DNA of 64,000 nucleotides, taken from positions 1-64,000 of the forward strand of contig JAKOXH010000037.1 of the NCBI GenBank assembly GCA_029781135.1, written 5' to 3'. Numbering within the stretch: position 1 is the stretch's first letter; the number at the start of each line of letters is the position of its first letter. The notes beneath the pieces are model-generated. The model was not told the origin of the DNA, did not search any database, and worked only from the letters and a program-made list of their open reading frames with translations. Shown here piece by piece: positions 1 through 9,593 of the stretch. The position numbers and the translations under genes are program-made. This DNA is from Planctomycetota bacterium. Lineage in GTDB: Bacteria > Planctomycetota > Planctomycetia > Pirellulales > Lacipirellulaceae.

Positions 1-32
1 TGGTCTGGTAGGGGAGCAGCCCGCAAGACCCT

Positions 33-346
33 TCAAAGGTCTTGCGCGGCTGCATCCGTTAGTTCAATTATTGGGTTAGAGTAAACTCTCCATTTTGTTG
101 CGCGAGTTTTGAATTTTTCGTCGAGCTCGTGCTCCGTGAGTCGCGTCACGTCGAGGTACTTCCGAGTGCCCCAGCGCGTGCCGGCCACGTACCGCAGCCG
201 GACCGCCACGAAGTCATCCAGTTGCGTGGGACCCCACGGATTGAGCGGCGGCGGATAGATCTCAAAGAGAGCGGCGGCGGATAGATCTCAAAGAGATGGG
301 AGGACTCGAGATCCACCAGCCCGTTCTTGCTGCCTAAGTTGGCCAT
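33..346 (-). pseudogene. small unknown protein gene broken by a 26-bp tandem duplication
   Basis: The minus strand opens at 346 with MANLGSKNGLVDLESSHLFE and then meets a 26-bp exact tandem duplication (243-294). If one copy is removed the frame runs on without a stop to TGA at 33-35, giving about 95 residues with a normal composition (a segment containing RLRYVAGTRWGTRKYLDV and then LTEHELDEKF). With both copies the frame shifts into an Arg/Ser-rich stretch that looks like a shadow frame. I do not recognise the family. It lies downstream of the toxin-like cassette on the same strand, so it could be an orphan module of that locus. The reconstruction is seen in the sequence; any function is unknown. 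Confidence 0.5.
243..294. repeat. 26-bp perfect tandem duplication
   Basis: Two adjacent identical 26-bp units occupy 243-268 and 269-294, and the next two bases also match. 26 is not a multiple of three, so the duplication shifts the frame of the small minus-strand gene around it. Confidence 0.9.
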
Positions 347-400
347 CCATTAAGCAAAGGTGTGCGCAGCCTTAGTATCCTAAAAGGATAAACCTGTGTC

Positions 401-1126
401 TCAAACGTGTACCTGCCCGATGGATTCGCCATTCCAGTACAAATCCAGATTTCCGAACGAGTGTGTCCAATTGCTTCCGTGGACACAGGAAATATACCCT
501 GATCCACTCTTTAACGTATTGCCGAAACTCTCAACCACAAAAACTCCGAAAGCTAAGTTCCCATTCCGTCCAATAATCTGCGTTGGATATGGCAGACCAA
601 CTTCCAAGGGCAAAGTACAGTCCTCTGCTGGAGTTGAACCGATTAGCTTTGAATCTTGGTCTTCCTCATGTGTATTCAGCAAATACGGTGAGAGAGAATT
701 AGAATGGAAGATAAACTTACCATTCAACTTTAGAAATGCAACGGCTTGTCCTGCAGGACAAATAATTCCACCTACAATATCTAAACAGGTCTGCTTGTTG
801 CACGGATTTGTTCCTAGCGAACAAACAGTTGCATATGTTGCAACTCCACCATTCAATAACAAAGGCTTCGTTTCGAAGATCTCACGTGGTTCAGCAAATG
901 CGATCGCAGTCGGTGGTGCCTCATGTCGCCAAAGTTGATATTGAACATGCGGTACGGCAGAACCAATCAACACGACTCGACAGTCATGATTTTCCTGCCG
1001 ATAATTACTTTGATAAACAAATGCAACAGGGTACAACGTAGCAAGTTCGCCAGAAAATACATCGTTGGCCATAAAGTTCTGAGCCATAAGGCGATAGAAG
1101 TCAGGCCTGCCAAAATCAGAACTCAA
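401..1126 (-). CDS. unknown protein, candidate immunity partner of the toxin-like gene
   Basis: A 241-residue protein beginning MSSDFGRPDFYRLMAQNF, with no signal peptide or membrane segment and several Cys residues (near GTNPCNKQTC and GGIICPAG). Its ATG overlaps the stop of the upstream toxin-like gene by 4 bp, so the two are translationally coupled. Base composition is clearly AT-richer than the housekeeping genes to the right, as is common for polymorphic-toxin cassettes. The position directly after a pre-toxin-like protein is the classical place for an immunity gene, but I do not recognise an immunity family; that role is inferred from context only. A plus-strand reading frame at 396-938 is its shadow. 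Confidence 0.65.
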   Translation of the reverse strand: MSSDFGRPDFYRLMAQNFMANDVFSGELATLYPVAFVYQSNYRQENHDCRVVLIGSAVPHVQYQLWRHEAPPTAIAFAEPREIFETKPLLLNGGVATYATVCSLGTNPCNKQTCLDIVGGIICPAGQAVAFLKLNGKFIFHSNSLSPYLLNTHEEDQDSKLIGSTPAEDCTLPLEVGLPYPTQIIGRNGNLAFGVFVVESFGNTLKSGSGYISCVHGSNWTHSFGNLDLYWNGESIGQVHV

Positions 1127-2571
1127 TTGATTTTCTCCACATTGTCACGCAATATTCTAAGACGTTCGATTCTTCGATCCATTTCCTTCACTTCATGCCG
1201 GAAAAACTGCTCGATCTTTGGCCATTGGCTCGGATTGTTTGATTTAATTGCAGAGTTTGTCAGAATTGAGCCGCGAGCCTCTTTTTCAAAGGTAGCGTGC
1301 AAAATTGCCTCCTCAATACGCTCGAGTTTTTCGGCCTTCGTCTCTTGGAAAACTTTGAATAGTTCCAATACATTCTTTACGCCAACCCCCACCATTGCAT
1401 CGGAAAGCCCTTTACCCTTCAACGCTTTTTGAAATGCTATAGGATCGCGCAATGCTTGCTCTACGTGCTGAAGCTCTTCTGCAAGTTCAACATCAGTGAT
1501 ACCATCCTTTGCAATTTCCAGCGTAGGAAGCAGTTTTCCGTCCTTTTCAATCAGGCCGACACCAATATCTTCAGCCAATATGACCTTTCCATTTTTGTCA
1601 AGCCCTCGGTAGACGACGACTCCTTTTTGCTCTAATGTGGCGATTTCTTGATCCAGCCGCGTTTTTGAAATCCGCCTACCCGCCCGCACCGCAGCCGAGA
1701 GCGGCTCTTCTTTGCCAATCCTTTCTGCGAGAGCTCTCAAATCATCTAATTCTTCTAAAGTGCGCCCTCCATTCGCTATTTCTTCTTCTAGCCTGGCAAT
1801 TGCGACTTCCAATGCCTCCGGATTTGCCGCGGCTTCGCCTAGGTCTTCGACTACCTTTGATCCTTTCCGAAGTAGAACAAGCCGTGGTTTTAGCTCTTTA
1901 AGTGACTTAACGATTTTGGATGCAATTTCAGTTCCCTCAGCAAATTTGCCGACTACGGCACCCATTTTGGGGGCAGGAATAAAGATCATTAATATATTGC
2001 CAGCAAGCTTGCCTTGTTCTTCAAGCGAACCATGTTGAATTGTCTCGCCGATGCTGTTCTTTAGAGCCTCAATAGTTGCTCCTGGATTGGTGACGGCGAC
2101 GTAAATGCCTTGAGTAGTTTTCACAGGATGTGCGAGGATCTGAACTGTTCCCCAAAGGGCCTCTTTGGGGGCATCCCAAAAAATACCCGTAGCTGTATCA
2201 AACACCTGAGAAAGGTACTTGTCTGGAGTTTGATATATCAATTCGATTGGGGCATTAACTACTCCTACGGAGTCAGTAAACGCATGTAATGCCTTAACAT
2301 CTCTTCTTTGCTCATGCAATCGCCGATCAACTTCACTCTTTCCTGCAGGAGTTGCCAAAGCGTCGTTCAGCAGAAGTCTGGCATTACTGCGAATCGGTTT
2401 TGGACTTTCGGTAAAACGCGTCGGTTCGTCGTCACCTTCATTAGTCTCCGCTCCTGATGCCAGAGAAGCTCCTCCGCTCTGTGAGGCCGGAACGACTTTC
2501 CAATCATCATAAAGATAGACATCGCCATTGGATGCCTCGACCGTTACGTACGAATTGTCTTCGTGTGTCAT
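1123..2571 (-). CDS. probable polymorphic toxin C-terminal part (pre-toxin plus unknown tip)
   Basis: A 482-residue protein as counted from ATG 2571. Residues about 110-230 (hydrophobic LMIFIPAPKMGAVVGK and a helical AEGTEIASKIVKSL) resemble the pre-toxin linker of secreted polymorphic toxins. Residues 235-300 are a charged helical region. The C-terminal tip contains VVVYRGLDKNGKVILAEDIG and a possible metallopeptidase-like LAEELQHVEQ at 363-372. The same frame stays open upstream to a TAA at 2923-2925, with a protein-like segment (FASGLTGRYLSHQLAIYAGQ, then DQEQDYWQQTLD) before the ATG, so the ATG is probably internal and a longer parent gene may have been truncated. AT-rich composition suggests transfer. 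Toxin function is inference. Confidence 0.6.
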   Translation of the reverse strand: MTHEDNSYVTVEASNGDVYLYDDWKVVPASQSGGASLASGAETNEGDDEPTRFTESPKPIRSNARLLLNDALATPAGKSEVDRRLHEQRRDVKALHAFTDSVGVVNAPIELIYQTPDKYLSQVFDTATGIFWDAPKEALWGTVQILAHPVKTTQGIYVAVTNPGATIEALKNSIGETIQHGSLEEQGKLAGNILMIFIPAPKMGAVVGKFAEGTEIASKIVKSLKELKPRLVLLRKGSKVVEDLGEAAANPEALEVAIARLEEEIANGGRTLEELDDLRALAERIGKEEPLSAAVRAGRRISKTRLDQEIATLEQKGVVVYRGLDKNGKVILAEDIGVGLIEKDGKLLPTLEIAKDGITDVELAEELQHVEQALRDPIAFQKALKGKGLSDAMVGVGVKNVLELFKVFQETKAEKLERIEEAILHATFEKEARGSILTNSAIKSNNPSQWPKIEQFFRHEVKEMDRRIERLRILRDNVEKIN

Positions 2572-2922
2572 AAGCTGATGGACGACACTGACGAAACCAA
2601 CCGCGTCGTTTTGAAGCCGAATGCTTCTATCCAGCGTCTGTTGCCAGTAGTCTTGCTCTTGGTCGAGTTGGAACCTGGGGCCGTAGTCGCTTTGGCCGGC
2701 GTAAATGGCCAGTTGGTGCGAGAGGTAGCGGCCCGTGAGGCCGCTGGCGAAGTCGCGGGCGATCCGCGCAGACGGGGTGTGGCGACGGTAGGCAGAGTGT
2801 GGAGAGCTTAGTTGTGCGTGCGTCTGCCGTCTGGCGACGGTGGCAACTGCACGAGGGCTCGGATTGGTTGGCGGTAGATTCGGTCTGGCGACCGACGCTA
2901 ATGTGCGTGCTTTTTGCGACCG

Positions 2923-3158
2923 TTACGAAGCCAGCAGTGCTAGCCGTTGCGCCGATTGGCCGGGCGCAGGTAGTGCAATCGACCCACCTTGACCGGTTTT
3001 GGCGGAGTCACTAATCTCCGGCGTTCGTACCAGTTGCCGACGAAGCTGCCGCGGGCAAAACGTTGGCAACTATAGCGTGAGGCCGAGCATGAGGCGCGGT
3101 CCGCGTTCCGCCGTGGGGGCGGAGGAAATTGGATGACGTTGCTGAGGAGCGCTCAAGG
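2923..3158. other. boundary between toxin-like locus and housekeeping region
   Basis: No convincing gene. The toxin-like frame is closed by a TAA at 2923-2925. Short open frames on the minus strand continue to about 3120 but have Arg-rich composition typical of shadow frames. GC rises here towards the level of the genes to the right. Confidence 0.4.
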
Positions 3159-4904
3159 ATGACGCGTCGCACTCCGAACGATCACGCCCGCTGCGTGTTA
3201 CGCTCGCTGGCTGCCGCCGTCGTGTTGTGCAGCGGATGTAGCGAGCCGATCTTACGACCGCAAAGTCCGGAGGCACGCATCGATCTGCCGCCCGCGCCCG
3301 ATGTGAAGTACGTGTCGGCGTATACGCACCCGTACGGCATGAACTATGTGAAGGTCGAGGCGGTTTCGCTGGTCACGGGCTTGAACGGTACGGGTTCCGA
3401 TCCGCCGCCGACGCCGCAACGAGCGCTGTTACTCGATGAAATGAAGCGGCGTGAAGTGGCGAATCCGAACGAGATTTTGGCCTCACCCAATACTTCGATG
3501 GTGTTGGTGCGGGCGTTCTTGCGACCGGGTATTCAGATTGGCGATCGTTTTGATGTGGAAGTGCGCACGCCCACGGGCAGCGAGACGACGAGTTTGCGCA
3601 ATGGCTGGCTGCTCTCGACGCGGCTGACCGAAATGGCGGTGCTCGATCAGCAGGTACACGAAGGCCATGTGATGGGTTCAGCGGAAGGCGCCGTGCTGGT
3701 GGACCCGACGGCCGATCCGGGCAAAGACCAGGCGCGGGTTACGCAGGGACGCATTTTAAGTGGCGGCGTGGCGACCAAGGCCCGGCCGCTGGGGTTGGTG
3801 GTGAATCAACAGCATCAGTCGATCCGAGTTAGTCAGGACATTGCCCACGCGATCAATCGCCGGTTCTTTACGTTTGTCGACGGGCGAAAGCAGGGCGTCG
3901 CGACGCCGAAGACGGCTGAGTTCATTGATGTGGTGTTGCACCCGCGGTATCACGACAACATTGGCCGCTACATGCAGGTGCTGCGGAGTGTGGCGGTGGA
4001 CGAATCGCCGAGTGCGTTGCAGTCGCGACTCCAGTTTTTGCAGCAGCAGTTGGAAGACCCGCTGACGAGCGCGACCGCGGCCGTGCGATTGGAAGCCATC
4101 GGCGGCGACGAGGCCAAGCACATTCTCAAACAGAACATCGGCTCGAAGGATACCGAAGTTCGCTTCTATTCCGCCGAGGCCCTGGCTTATTTGGATGACA
4201 CGGCGGCGGTCGAACCGCTGGCGGCGATTGCTCGCGATGAATCTTCATTCCGCGTGAATGCGCTGGCGGCGCTCAGTGCGATGGACGACGCCGCGGCGTA
4301 CGATGCGTTGCGCGGGCTGTTGGAAGTGAAGAGTGCCGAAACGCGCTATGGCGCCTTCCGGGCGTTGTGGGCGATGAACAAAAACGATTCGTTCCTGCAC
4401 GATGAGAATCTGGGGGGCCAATTCCACTATCACATGTTGGACGTGCCAGGCCCGGAAATGGTACACGTAACGCAGAGTTATTTGCCGGAAATCGTGTTGT
4501 TTGGCACCAATCAGAAACTGCAAATGCCGTTCATGCTGGAAGCGGGCAAATCGATTTTGGTGAACGGGTCGAAGGGTGAGCAGGTGACGATCAGTCACTT
4601 CAAGCCAGGCGCGGAGCCGGAGCAGCGTGTGGTGTCGACCAGTGTGGATGAAATCATTCGCACGATCGTTGCCTTGGGTGGCACGTACCCGGACGTGGTG
4701 CAAGCGCTGCAGCAAGCAAAGACCGATGGCGCACTCGTGAGTCGGTTCGAGATCGATGCGTTGCCGGATTCCGGCCGGTCGTACGACCGCGTTGCCGCGC
4801 GGGCGAAAGCGGTGGGTGGCGTGGAGCAGGCCTCGGCGACGGAGGAACCGGCCACGATTGAAGTCGCCACGCCCTTGCCGGATTTGTTCAGTCGGCCGCG
4901 GTAA
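3159..4904 (+). CDS. flagellar P-ring (FlgI)-like lipoprotein with HEAT-like repeats
   Basis: The start at ATG 3159 is preferred because GAGGAG lies 9 bases upstream; an in-frame TTG at 3129 would add ten residues. Residues 1-27 form a lipoprotein-type signal ending in the Cys of LCSGC. Residues about 45-275 resemble the P-ring protein FlgI: VSLVTGLNGTGSD, the FLRPGIQIGDRFDVEV strand and SLRNGWLLSTRL. Residues about 285-400 are HEAT-like helical repeats (AEALAYLDDTAAVEPLAAIA). The usual flagellar neighbours flgH/flgA are absent, so it is more likely an envelope-associated relative than a true P-ring subunit. A long Ala/Gly C-terminus follows. Confidence 0.75.
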   Translation: MTRRTPNDHARCVLRSLAAAVVLCSGCSEPILRPQSPEARIDLPPAPDVKYVSAYTHPYGMNYVKVEAVSLVTGLNGTGSDPPPTPQRALLLDEMKRREVANPNEILASPNTSMVLVRAFLRPGIQIGDRFDVEVRTPTGSETTSLRNGWLLSTRLTEMAVLDQQVHEGHVMGSAEGAVLVDPTADPGKDQARVTQGRILSGGVATKARPLGLVVNQQHQSIRVSQDIAHAINRRFFTFVDGRKQGVATPKTAEFIDVVLHPRYHDNIGRYMQVLRSVAVDESPSALQSRLQFLQQQLEDPLTSATAAVRLEAIGGDEAKHILKQNIGSKDTEVRFYSAEALAYLDDTAAVEPLAAIARDESSFRVNALAALSAMDDAAAYDALRGLLEVKSAETRYGAFRALWAMNKNDSFLHDENLGGQFHYHMLDVPGPEMVHVTQSYLPEIVLFGTNQKLQMPFMLEAGKSILVNGSKGEQVTISHFKPGAEPEQRVVSTSVDEIIRTIVALGGTYPDVVQALQQAKTDGALVSRFEIDALPDSGRSYDRVAARAKAVGGVEQASATEEPATIEVATPLPDLFSRPR

Positions 4905-4905
4905 T

Positions 4906-4944
4906 TGGTTGAGGGTCGAGGGTCGAAGGTCGAGGGCAGCAGGC
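4906..4944. repeat. short tandem GGTCGAGG-type repeats
   Basis: Imperfect tandem copies of a heptamer close to GGTCGAG directly after the stop of the FlgI-like gene, merging into AGCAGGCAG. The same kind of low-complexity tandem tract follows hisE. Confidence 0.55.
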
Positions 4945-4969
4945 AGTAAATAGGATAGCTGGTCGGTTG

Positions 4970-5001
4970 CCCCTCCCCGGCCCTCCCCCCGAGGGGGAGG
5001 G
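4970..5001. repeat. dispersed C-rich/G-rich palindromic repeat, copy 1
   Basis: The pattern is CCCTCCCC, GGCCCTCCCC, then GAGGGGGAGGG. The same architecture recurs at 12024-12058 (inside miaA), 24696-24730 and 25995-26030. The outer arms are complementary and could fold as a short hairpin. Confidence 0.6.
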
Positions 5002-5033
5002 AGATTAATGGTCGCCGCTTCCGTTAGCCGGGA

Positions 5034-5082
5034 GCACGGAGCAGGGAGTCCAGAATTCCGCCTCTTGCTCCCTGCTCCGTGC
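5034..5082. repeat. perfect 15-bp inverted repeat upstream of smc
   Basis: GCACGGAGCAGGGAG at 5034-5048 pairs perfectly with 5068-5082 around a 19-base loop. There is no T tract, so it is not a typical intrinsic terminator. It ends about 22 bases before the smc start, where it could affect transcript stability or translation; that is inference. Confidence 0.65.
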
Positions 5083-5104
5083 CCCAAGCTCCTTGCTCCT
5101 CCCC

Positions 5105-8100
5105 ATGCTCAAAGCCCTTGAACTTTCTGGCTTTAAGAGCTTCGCGGATCGCACGCGATTCGAATTTCCCAACGGCATCTGCGTCGTCGTGGGGCCGAAT
5201 GGTTCGGGCAAATCGAACGTCGTCGATGCGGTGAAGTGGGTGCTTGGTTCGCAGAGTGCCAAGAGCCTGCGCGGCAAGGAAATGACGGACGTCATTTTCA
5301 ACGGCTGCCCCACGCGAACGCCGATGGGGACGGGCGAAGTCACGCTGACGCTCGATAATTCGGCAGGGCGCCTGGCGATCGACGCGAAGGAAGTCCACGT
5401 GTCGCGGCGCGTGTATCGCAGCGGCGAAGGCGAGTATTTGCTGAATCGCCAGCCGTGCCGGCTGAAGGATATCCGCGAGCTGCTAGCAGCCACGGGCATT
5501 ACGACCGAGGCCTATTGCATCATCGAGCAGGGCAAGGTGGATGCGCTCTTGCAGTCATCGCCGCGGGACCGGCGGGTGATTTTCGAAGAGGCGGCCGGCA
5601 TCAGCCAGTTCAAGGCCAAGAAGGCCATCGCGATGCGGCGGATGGAACGCGTCGAGCAGAATTTGCTGCGGCTTTCCGACATCGTCGACGAGGTGGAAAG
5701 CCGGCTAAGAAGTATCCGCTCGCAAGCGGGCAAAGCGCGGCGGTATCGCGAGTGCATCGAACGGCTCAAGCAACTGCGGACGGAAGTCGCGCTGGTGGAT
5801 TGGCGGCAATTCACGCGGCAGATTGACTCGCGGCAGAAGCAGTTTGCGGAGGTCAAACAGCGGGCCGACGAACACGCCGCGACCTTGGAGCGTGCCGAGG
5901 CAGAAGTTCAGGAATTGGAGAAGCGACTCGAAGCGGGGAACCAGCGAGTACGCGAGATTGAGTTGAAGGCGGCCGGAGTGCGCGAGCAAATCGCGGCTTT
6001 GGTGGCGACGATTGAGAGCCAAACTTCGCGGCGTGCGGATTTGCTGCAAGAAGTTGCCCAAATTCGTGAGCAGTTGGCGGCGTTGGACTCGGCCGAGGAA
6101 GGCTCGCTGCAGGATGGGTTTCAAGAGGTCGCCGAGCAAGTCGAGTCAGCCCGCGCGGAGTTGGCAAATGTTCTTCGCGAGCGTGAAGCGCAGGCGGATA
6201 AGGTCGTTGAAACGTCGCAGTTCGTGCAGCAGGCACGGTCGGAGCTTGAACTGCGACGAGGGCGGCTAAGCGAATCGCAGCGAAAACTTGCGGCACTCGA
6301 CGAGCAAATCGAGGAATTAGAAAAAGAGTCGCAAGAGGCGACGGAGCAGTTGGCACGACTGCGGCAGCAGCTCGCCGAAATGTCGCCGCAGCGTGAGGCG
6401 TTGGCAGCACAGTTGACAAGCGATCAGCAGTTAGAGGCCAAGCTAACTGCGGAGGCGGACCAGCAGAAACACGTATTGGGCGTTGCCGAGCGGCGACTTG
6501 TCGAAGTGCGGCGTGAACTGACCCGCGCGGATGTTCAGCATCGGCGGATGGAGGCGCAACTGACACGGGTGCGCGAACGGATTGCCGTTCTTTCGGAGCT
6601 GGAAAGCCGGTTGGAGGGCTTGGATGGCGGGGTCCAGGACATTCTGCGGAAGGCCAAGGAAGACCCAACGCGGTTTGGCGAAGTACACGGCGTGGTGGCG
6701 GACTTATTCCACGTCGATGTCGACTCCGCTCCGCTCATTGAAGTGGCTCTGGGCGAGCGTGCGCAATACATCGTCGTGACATCGGTCAGCCCGATGTTCG
6801 AGTTCCTTCACGCTCAGCCGCTCAAGGTGGCTGGCCGAGTGGGCTTTTTGGGGCTGCAAAGTCGCTTTCAGCCGACGGCCTTGGACAACGTGGATTTGTC
6901 GGCGGAACCGGGCGTGATGGGGCGGGCGGACCGGTTTATCGAGTCGGCGGCCGACTACCAGGTTTTGGCCCGGCGTTTGTTGGGGCGGACATGGTTGGTC
7001 GACCGCTTGGCCACGGCGATGCGGCTGACGCAGTCGATTGGGCGGGGGTTGGAATTCGTCACGGGTGACGGCGAGATGCTTTGTGTCGACGGCACGCTGG
7101 TCATCGGGCCGCGGCAGGCGGCCACGGGCGTGTTGTCGCGGCGCAGCGAGTTGCGGGCCTGCCGTGAACAGGCTAACGAATTGGAGCAGCAGCTTCAGAC
7201 ACTGGCGGAGACTCACTCGCAGTTGGACCAGGAGCGAGTCCGGCAAGAAGAACTTGTCGCGGTGACTGTGGCGAGTTACACAACTGCGGCCAGCCAGTTA
7301 ACCGAATGTCATCGGCATACGGCGGCATCGGCGGCGCAACTCGGGCGCGTGGTCGAGGTGCAGCAGCGGTTGAACGACGAGTACAAATCTGCGGAAGCGC
7401 AAATTGCCGCGAATGATGAAAAGCGGACGCTTTATGCCCAGGAGGTCGAACGCGAGCGAGCGAGTGTCGCACAGCTATCGACCGCGATTCAAGAGGGTGA
7501 ACAGCAACTCGACGTGCTGGAACAACAAGAGCTTGAGCGGCAGCGTAAATTAACGGAGCAGAAAATAGCCGTTGCGAAAAGCGAGCAGCGGCTGGAAATG
7601 CTGGAGCAGCAGTGGGAACAGTTGCATCGCGGCCGGCAGGAACGCGAGCAGATGCTCGCCCAGACGCGAGAGCGGTTGGCGGCTCGGGAACTGCAGATTG
7701 GCGAAGTTGACGCCGCCATGGCGGCGGGCCAGCAGAGGCTGGCGGAACTGAATGTGGTGAAGGAGCGGTTTGCCGCGGAGGTCGCAGACGTATCGGCTGG
7801 GGATGGGGAAGCGCGCCGCCAGCGGCAAACGCTAGCGGATCGATTGCGAAGTGAGCGGCAGCAATCGGCCGCGCTGCAGACCCAACTTCACAAGTTGGAA
7901 GTTGCGATCACGCGGATACGCCACGAGCGCCAGACGCTGTGCGAGCGGATGCAGGATGATTATGGAATCAATCTCGACGAGGCGGCGGGTTCCGTGGAGG
8001 GGACAGGGGACAGCCAGCCATCAGGTGGCGATGAAAATGCGGAACGGGAACCGCAGGGTGAGGCAAAGCAACCGAAGACGCGGCTGGATCGGGATGGCGT

Positions 8101-8851
8101 GGAGCGGGAAATCGCGCAGCTGCGGAATCAGATCAACAACATCGGTGCTATCAATCTCGAAGCGCTCGATGAGCTGGATCAACTGGAAGCGAGGTTTGAG
8201 ACGCTCTCAAGGCAGTATCGAGATCTGGTGGATGCCAAAACCGCGCTAGAACGAATCACGCAGCGGATTAACACGGACAGCAAGCAGCTGTTTTTGACGA
8301 CGATTGATACCATTCGTGGCCATTTCAAGGAGTTGTTCCGTCGGCTGTTTGGCGGCGGCGAGGCCGACATCGTGGTCGATGAGGCGGAGGACGTGCTGGA
8401 AAGCGGCATCGAGATTGTGGCCCGGCCGCCGGGCAAGGAAGCTTGCAGCATCTCATTGCTCTCGGGCGGCGAAAAGACGCTTACATGCGTGGCGCTGTTG
8501 CTGGCGGTCTTTCGCAGTAAGCCCAGCCCATTCTGCATTTTGGACGAAGTTGACGCGGCACTCGACGAAGCCAACATTGGGCGGTTCACTGCCGTCTTGC
8601 GTGAGTTCCTGTCATTCACGCAGTTCATCGTCATCACGCATTCGAAGAAGACGATGTCTGGGGCAGATACGCTGTACGGCGTCACGATGGAGGAATCGGG
8701 CGTATCGAAGCGTGTTTCGGTGCGATTCGAGGACGTTTCCGAGGACGGCCACATCTTGCCGAGTGCCATGTTCCATGCCCGCGAGATGGAGCAGAAGGCG
8801 GCGGCCGCGGCTGCTAGCGTCGAGGAGGCGGAACAGAAGCGGGCGGCATAA
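5105..8851 (+). CDS. smc: chromosome segregation protein SMC
   Basis: A 1248-residue SMC ATPase, the core of condensin, which organises and helps segregate the chromosome. The start is ATG 5105 ([13 protein letters not shown], the conserved SMC N-terminus); an in-frame TTG at 5093 is less likely. Walker A is GPNGSGKS at about 30-37, the first coiled coil spans about 170-510, the hinge about 525-640 ([20 protein letters not shown]), and the second coiled coil about 660-1030. The ABC signature LLSGGEKT is near 1118 and Walker [14 protein letters not shown] near 1142-1154. A hydrophilic, variable insert lies near 965-1000 ([15 protein letters not shown]). ScpA and ScpB are not adjacent. Long antisense frames across this gene are shadows. 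Confidence 0.97.
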   Translation: MLKALELSGFKSFADRTRFEFPNGICVVVGPNGSGKSNVVDAVKWVLGSQSAKSLRGKEMTDVIFNGCPTRTPMGTGEVTLTLDNSAGRLAIDAKEVHVSRRVYRSGEGEYLLNRQPCRLKDIRELLAATGITTEAYCIIEQGKVDALLQSSPRDRRVIFEEAAGISQFKAKKAIAMRRMERVEQNLLRLSDIVDEVESRLRSIRSQAGKARRYRECIERLKQLRTEVALVDWRQFTRQIDSRQKQFAEVKQRADEHAATLERAEAEVQELEKRLEAGNQRVREIELKAAGVREQIAALVATIESQTSRRADLLQEVAQIREQLAALDSAEEGSLQDGFQEVAEQVESARAELANVLREREAQADKVVETSQFVQQARSELELRRGRLSESQRKLAALDEQIEELEKESQEATEQLARLRQQLAEMSPQREALAAQLTSDQQLEAKLTAEADQQKHVLGVAERRLVEVRRELTRADVQHRRMEAQLTRVRERIAVLSELESRLEGLDGGVQDILRKAKEDPTRFGEVHGVVADLFHVDVDSAPLIEVALGERAQYIVVTSVSPMFEFLHAQPLKVAGRVGFLGLQSRFQPTALDNVDLSAEPGVMGRADRFIESAADYQVLARRLLGRTWLVDRLATAMRLTQSIGRGLEFVTGDGEMLCVDGTLVIGPRQAATGVLSRRSELRACREQANELEQQLQTLAETHSQLDQERVRQEELVAVTVASYTTAASQLTECHRHTAASAAQLGRVVEVQQRLNDEYKSAEAQIAANDEKRTLYAQEVERERASVAQLSTAIQEGEQQLDVLEQQELERQRKLTEQKIAVAKSEQRLEMLEQQWEQLHRGRQEREQMLAQTRERLAARELQIGEVDAAMAAGQQRLAELNVVKERFAAEVADVSAGDGEARRQRQTLADRLRSERQQSAALQTQLHKLEVAITRIRHERQTLCERMQDDYGINLDEAAGSVEGTGDSQPSGGDENAEREPQGEAKQPKTRLDRDGVEREIAQLRNQINNIGAINLEALDELDQLEARFETLSRQYRDLVDAKTALERITQRINTDSKQLFLTTIDTIRGHFKELFRRLFGGGEADIVVDEAEDVLESGIEIVARPPGKEACSISLLSGGEKTLTCVALLLAVFRSKPSPFCILDEVDAALDEANIGRFTAVLREFLSFTQFIVITHSKKTMSGADTLYGVTMEESGVSKRVSVRFEDVSEDGHILPSAMFHAREMEQKAAAAAASVEEAEQKRAA

Positions 8852-9593
8852 GAGCATGCTTTGTCCGTCCCACGCAATGTGACGGAAACGCCAGTTGCCC
8901 TGTTGATCGTTAAGACACGTACATGTGTTTTAACCGGTCCTATCCGCACGACTAGTGAAAGTTTCTAAAGTTCGTTGGCCGGTCTTATCGAAACTATCTA
9001 ACGGATGGGCTGTCTCGGACCAAGCCACACGACCGTGTGACGAGGCCCGGGAGCAGTTCGCAGGGGGGTGCCTGCCAACAATGTCCCACCTTAGAGACTT
9101 TGCGCCTTTGCCGGGCCGCTGAAGCGGCCTCGCCGAGGTGGTGAGTGTCTTCCTGCAAATCCATTGGCTGGTGGATGGCGTGCAAATTCGCCACGGACAC
9201 GGAGATTGAGGTTTTACCGGTTGTAACGATTAATCTGGGCCGCTTAGACGGTATCGGGAAAATCGAACGGTTTTGACCAATCTCCGCCTGCACTGCTAGC
9301 CGATGCCAAAAGTACGTGATGGACGGATCAGAAGGACCTGACCCGACCCAACCGAGCTGTTAGCGGTTAGCTGTTAGCTCTTGGCCAGAAGCGCGAACAA
9401 ACTTCTGGCTGGCGGCTAATAGCTGATAGGTAACAGTTTAACCAGCCCCAACCCAGGCGTTTGTGAGCGGACATAGGGCGCGAGGGAACCGCGCCCGCTG
9501 CACGAACAAATGCGGGGCATAAAATCGGCCGGGGCGGACGTCGCCCGCAGCCGAAAACCCAGCGGACACTTAGCAAGACAATTGGAGAGCCCG
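8852..9593. other. 742-bp intergenic region without a supportable gene
   Basis: Minus-strand open frames at 8994-9293 and 9367-9576 have no recognisable motif, no convincing ribosome site and odd composition. The only structure I see is the palindromic GTTAGC repeat at 9354-9436 near the right end. Confidence 0.5.
9354..9436. repeat. GTTAGC-type palindromic repeat, copy 1
   Basis: Left arm GAGCTGTTAGCGGTTAGCTG and onward to TTGGCCAGAAG, and right arm CTTCTGGCTGGCGGCTAATA and onward to GGTAACAG, are imperfect inverted complements around a short loop. A related element lies just after the following gene (10168-10270), so the two frame that gene. Confidence 0.7.

Noticed and set aside
146-346. 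66-residue minus-strand frame as read with both tandem copies
   Set aside because: The second half is Arg/Ser-rich and shadow-like; the coherent reading needs one copy removed, so I called it a broken gene.
396-938. 180-residue plus-strand frame opposite the partner gene
   Set aside because: It mirrors the 401-1126 gene; composition and coupling favour the minus-strand gene.
3129-3158. TTG start for the FlgI-like gene
   Set aside because: GGAGG is only 3 bases from the TTG, while ATG 3159 has GAGGAG at a good distance and starts the signal peptide.
4245-5087. Long minus-strand frames opposite the FlgI-like gene and smc start
   Set aside because: High-GC shadow of a clear plus-strand gene, no motif.
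5853-6668. 271-residue minus-strand frame in smc
   Set aside because: Pro/Ala/Arg-rich antisense shadow of the SMC coiled coil.
8994-9293. 99-residue minus-strand frame in the smc downstream gap
   Set aside because: No motif or ribosome site; composition not convincing.
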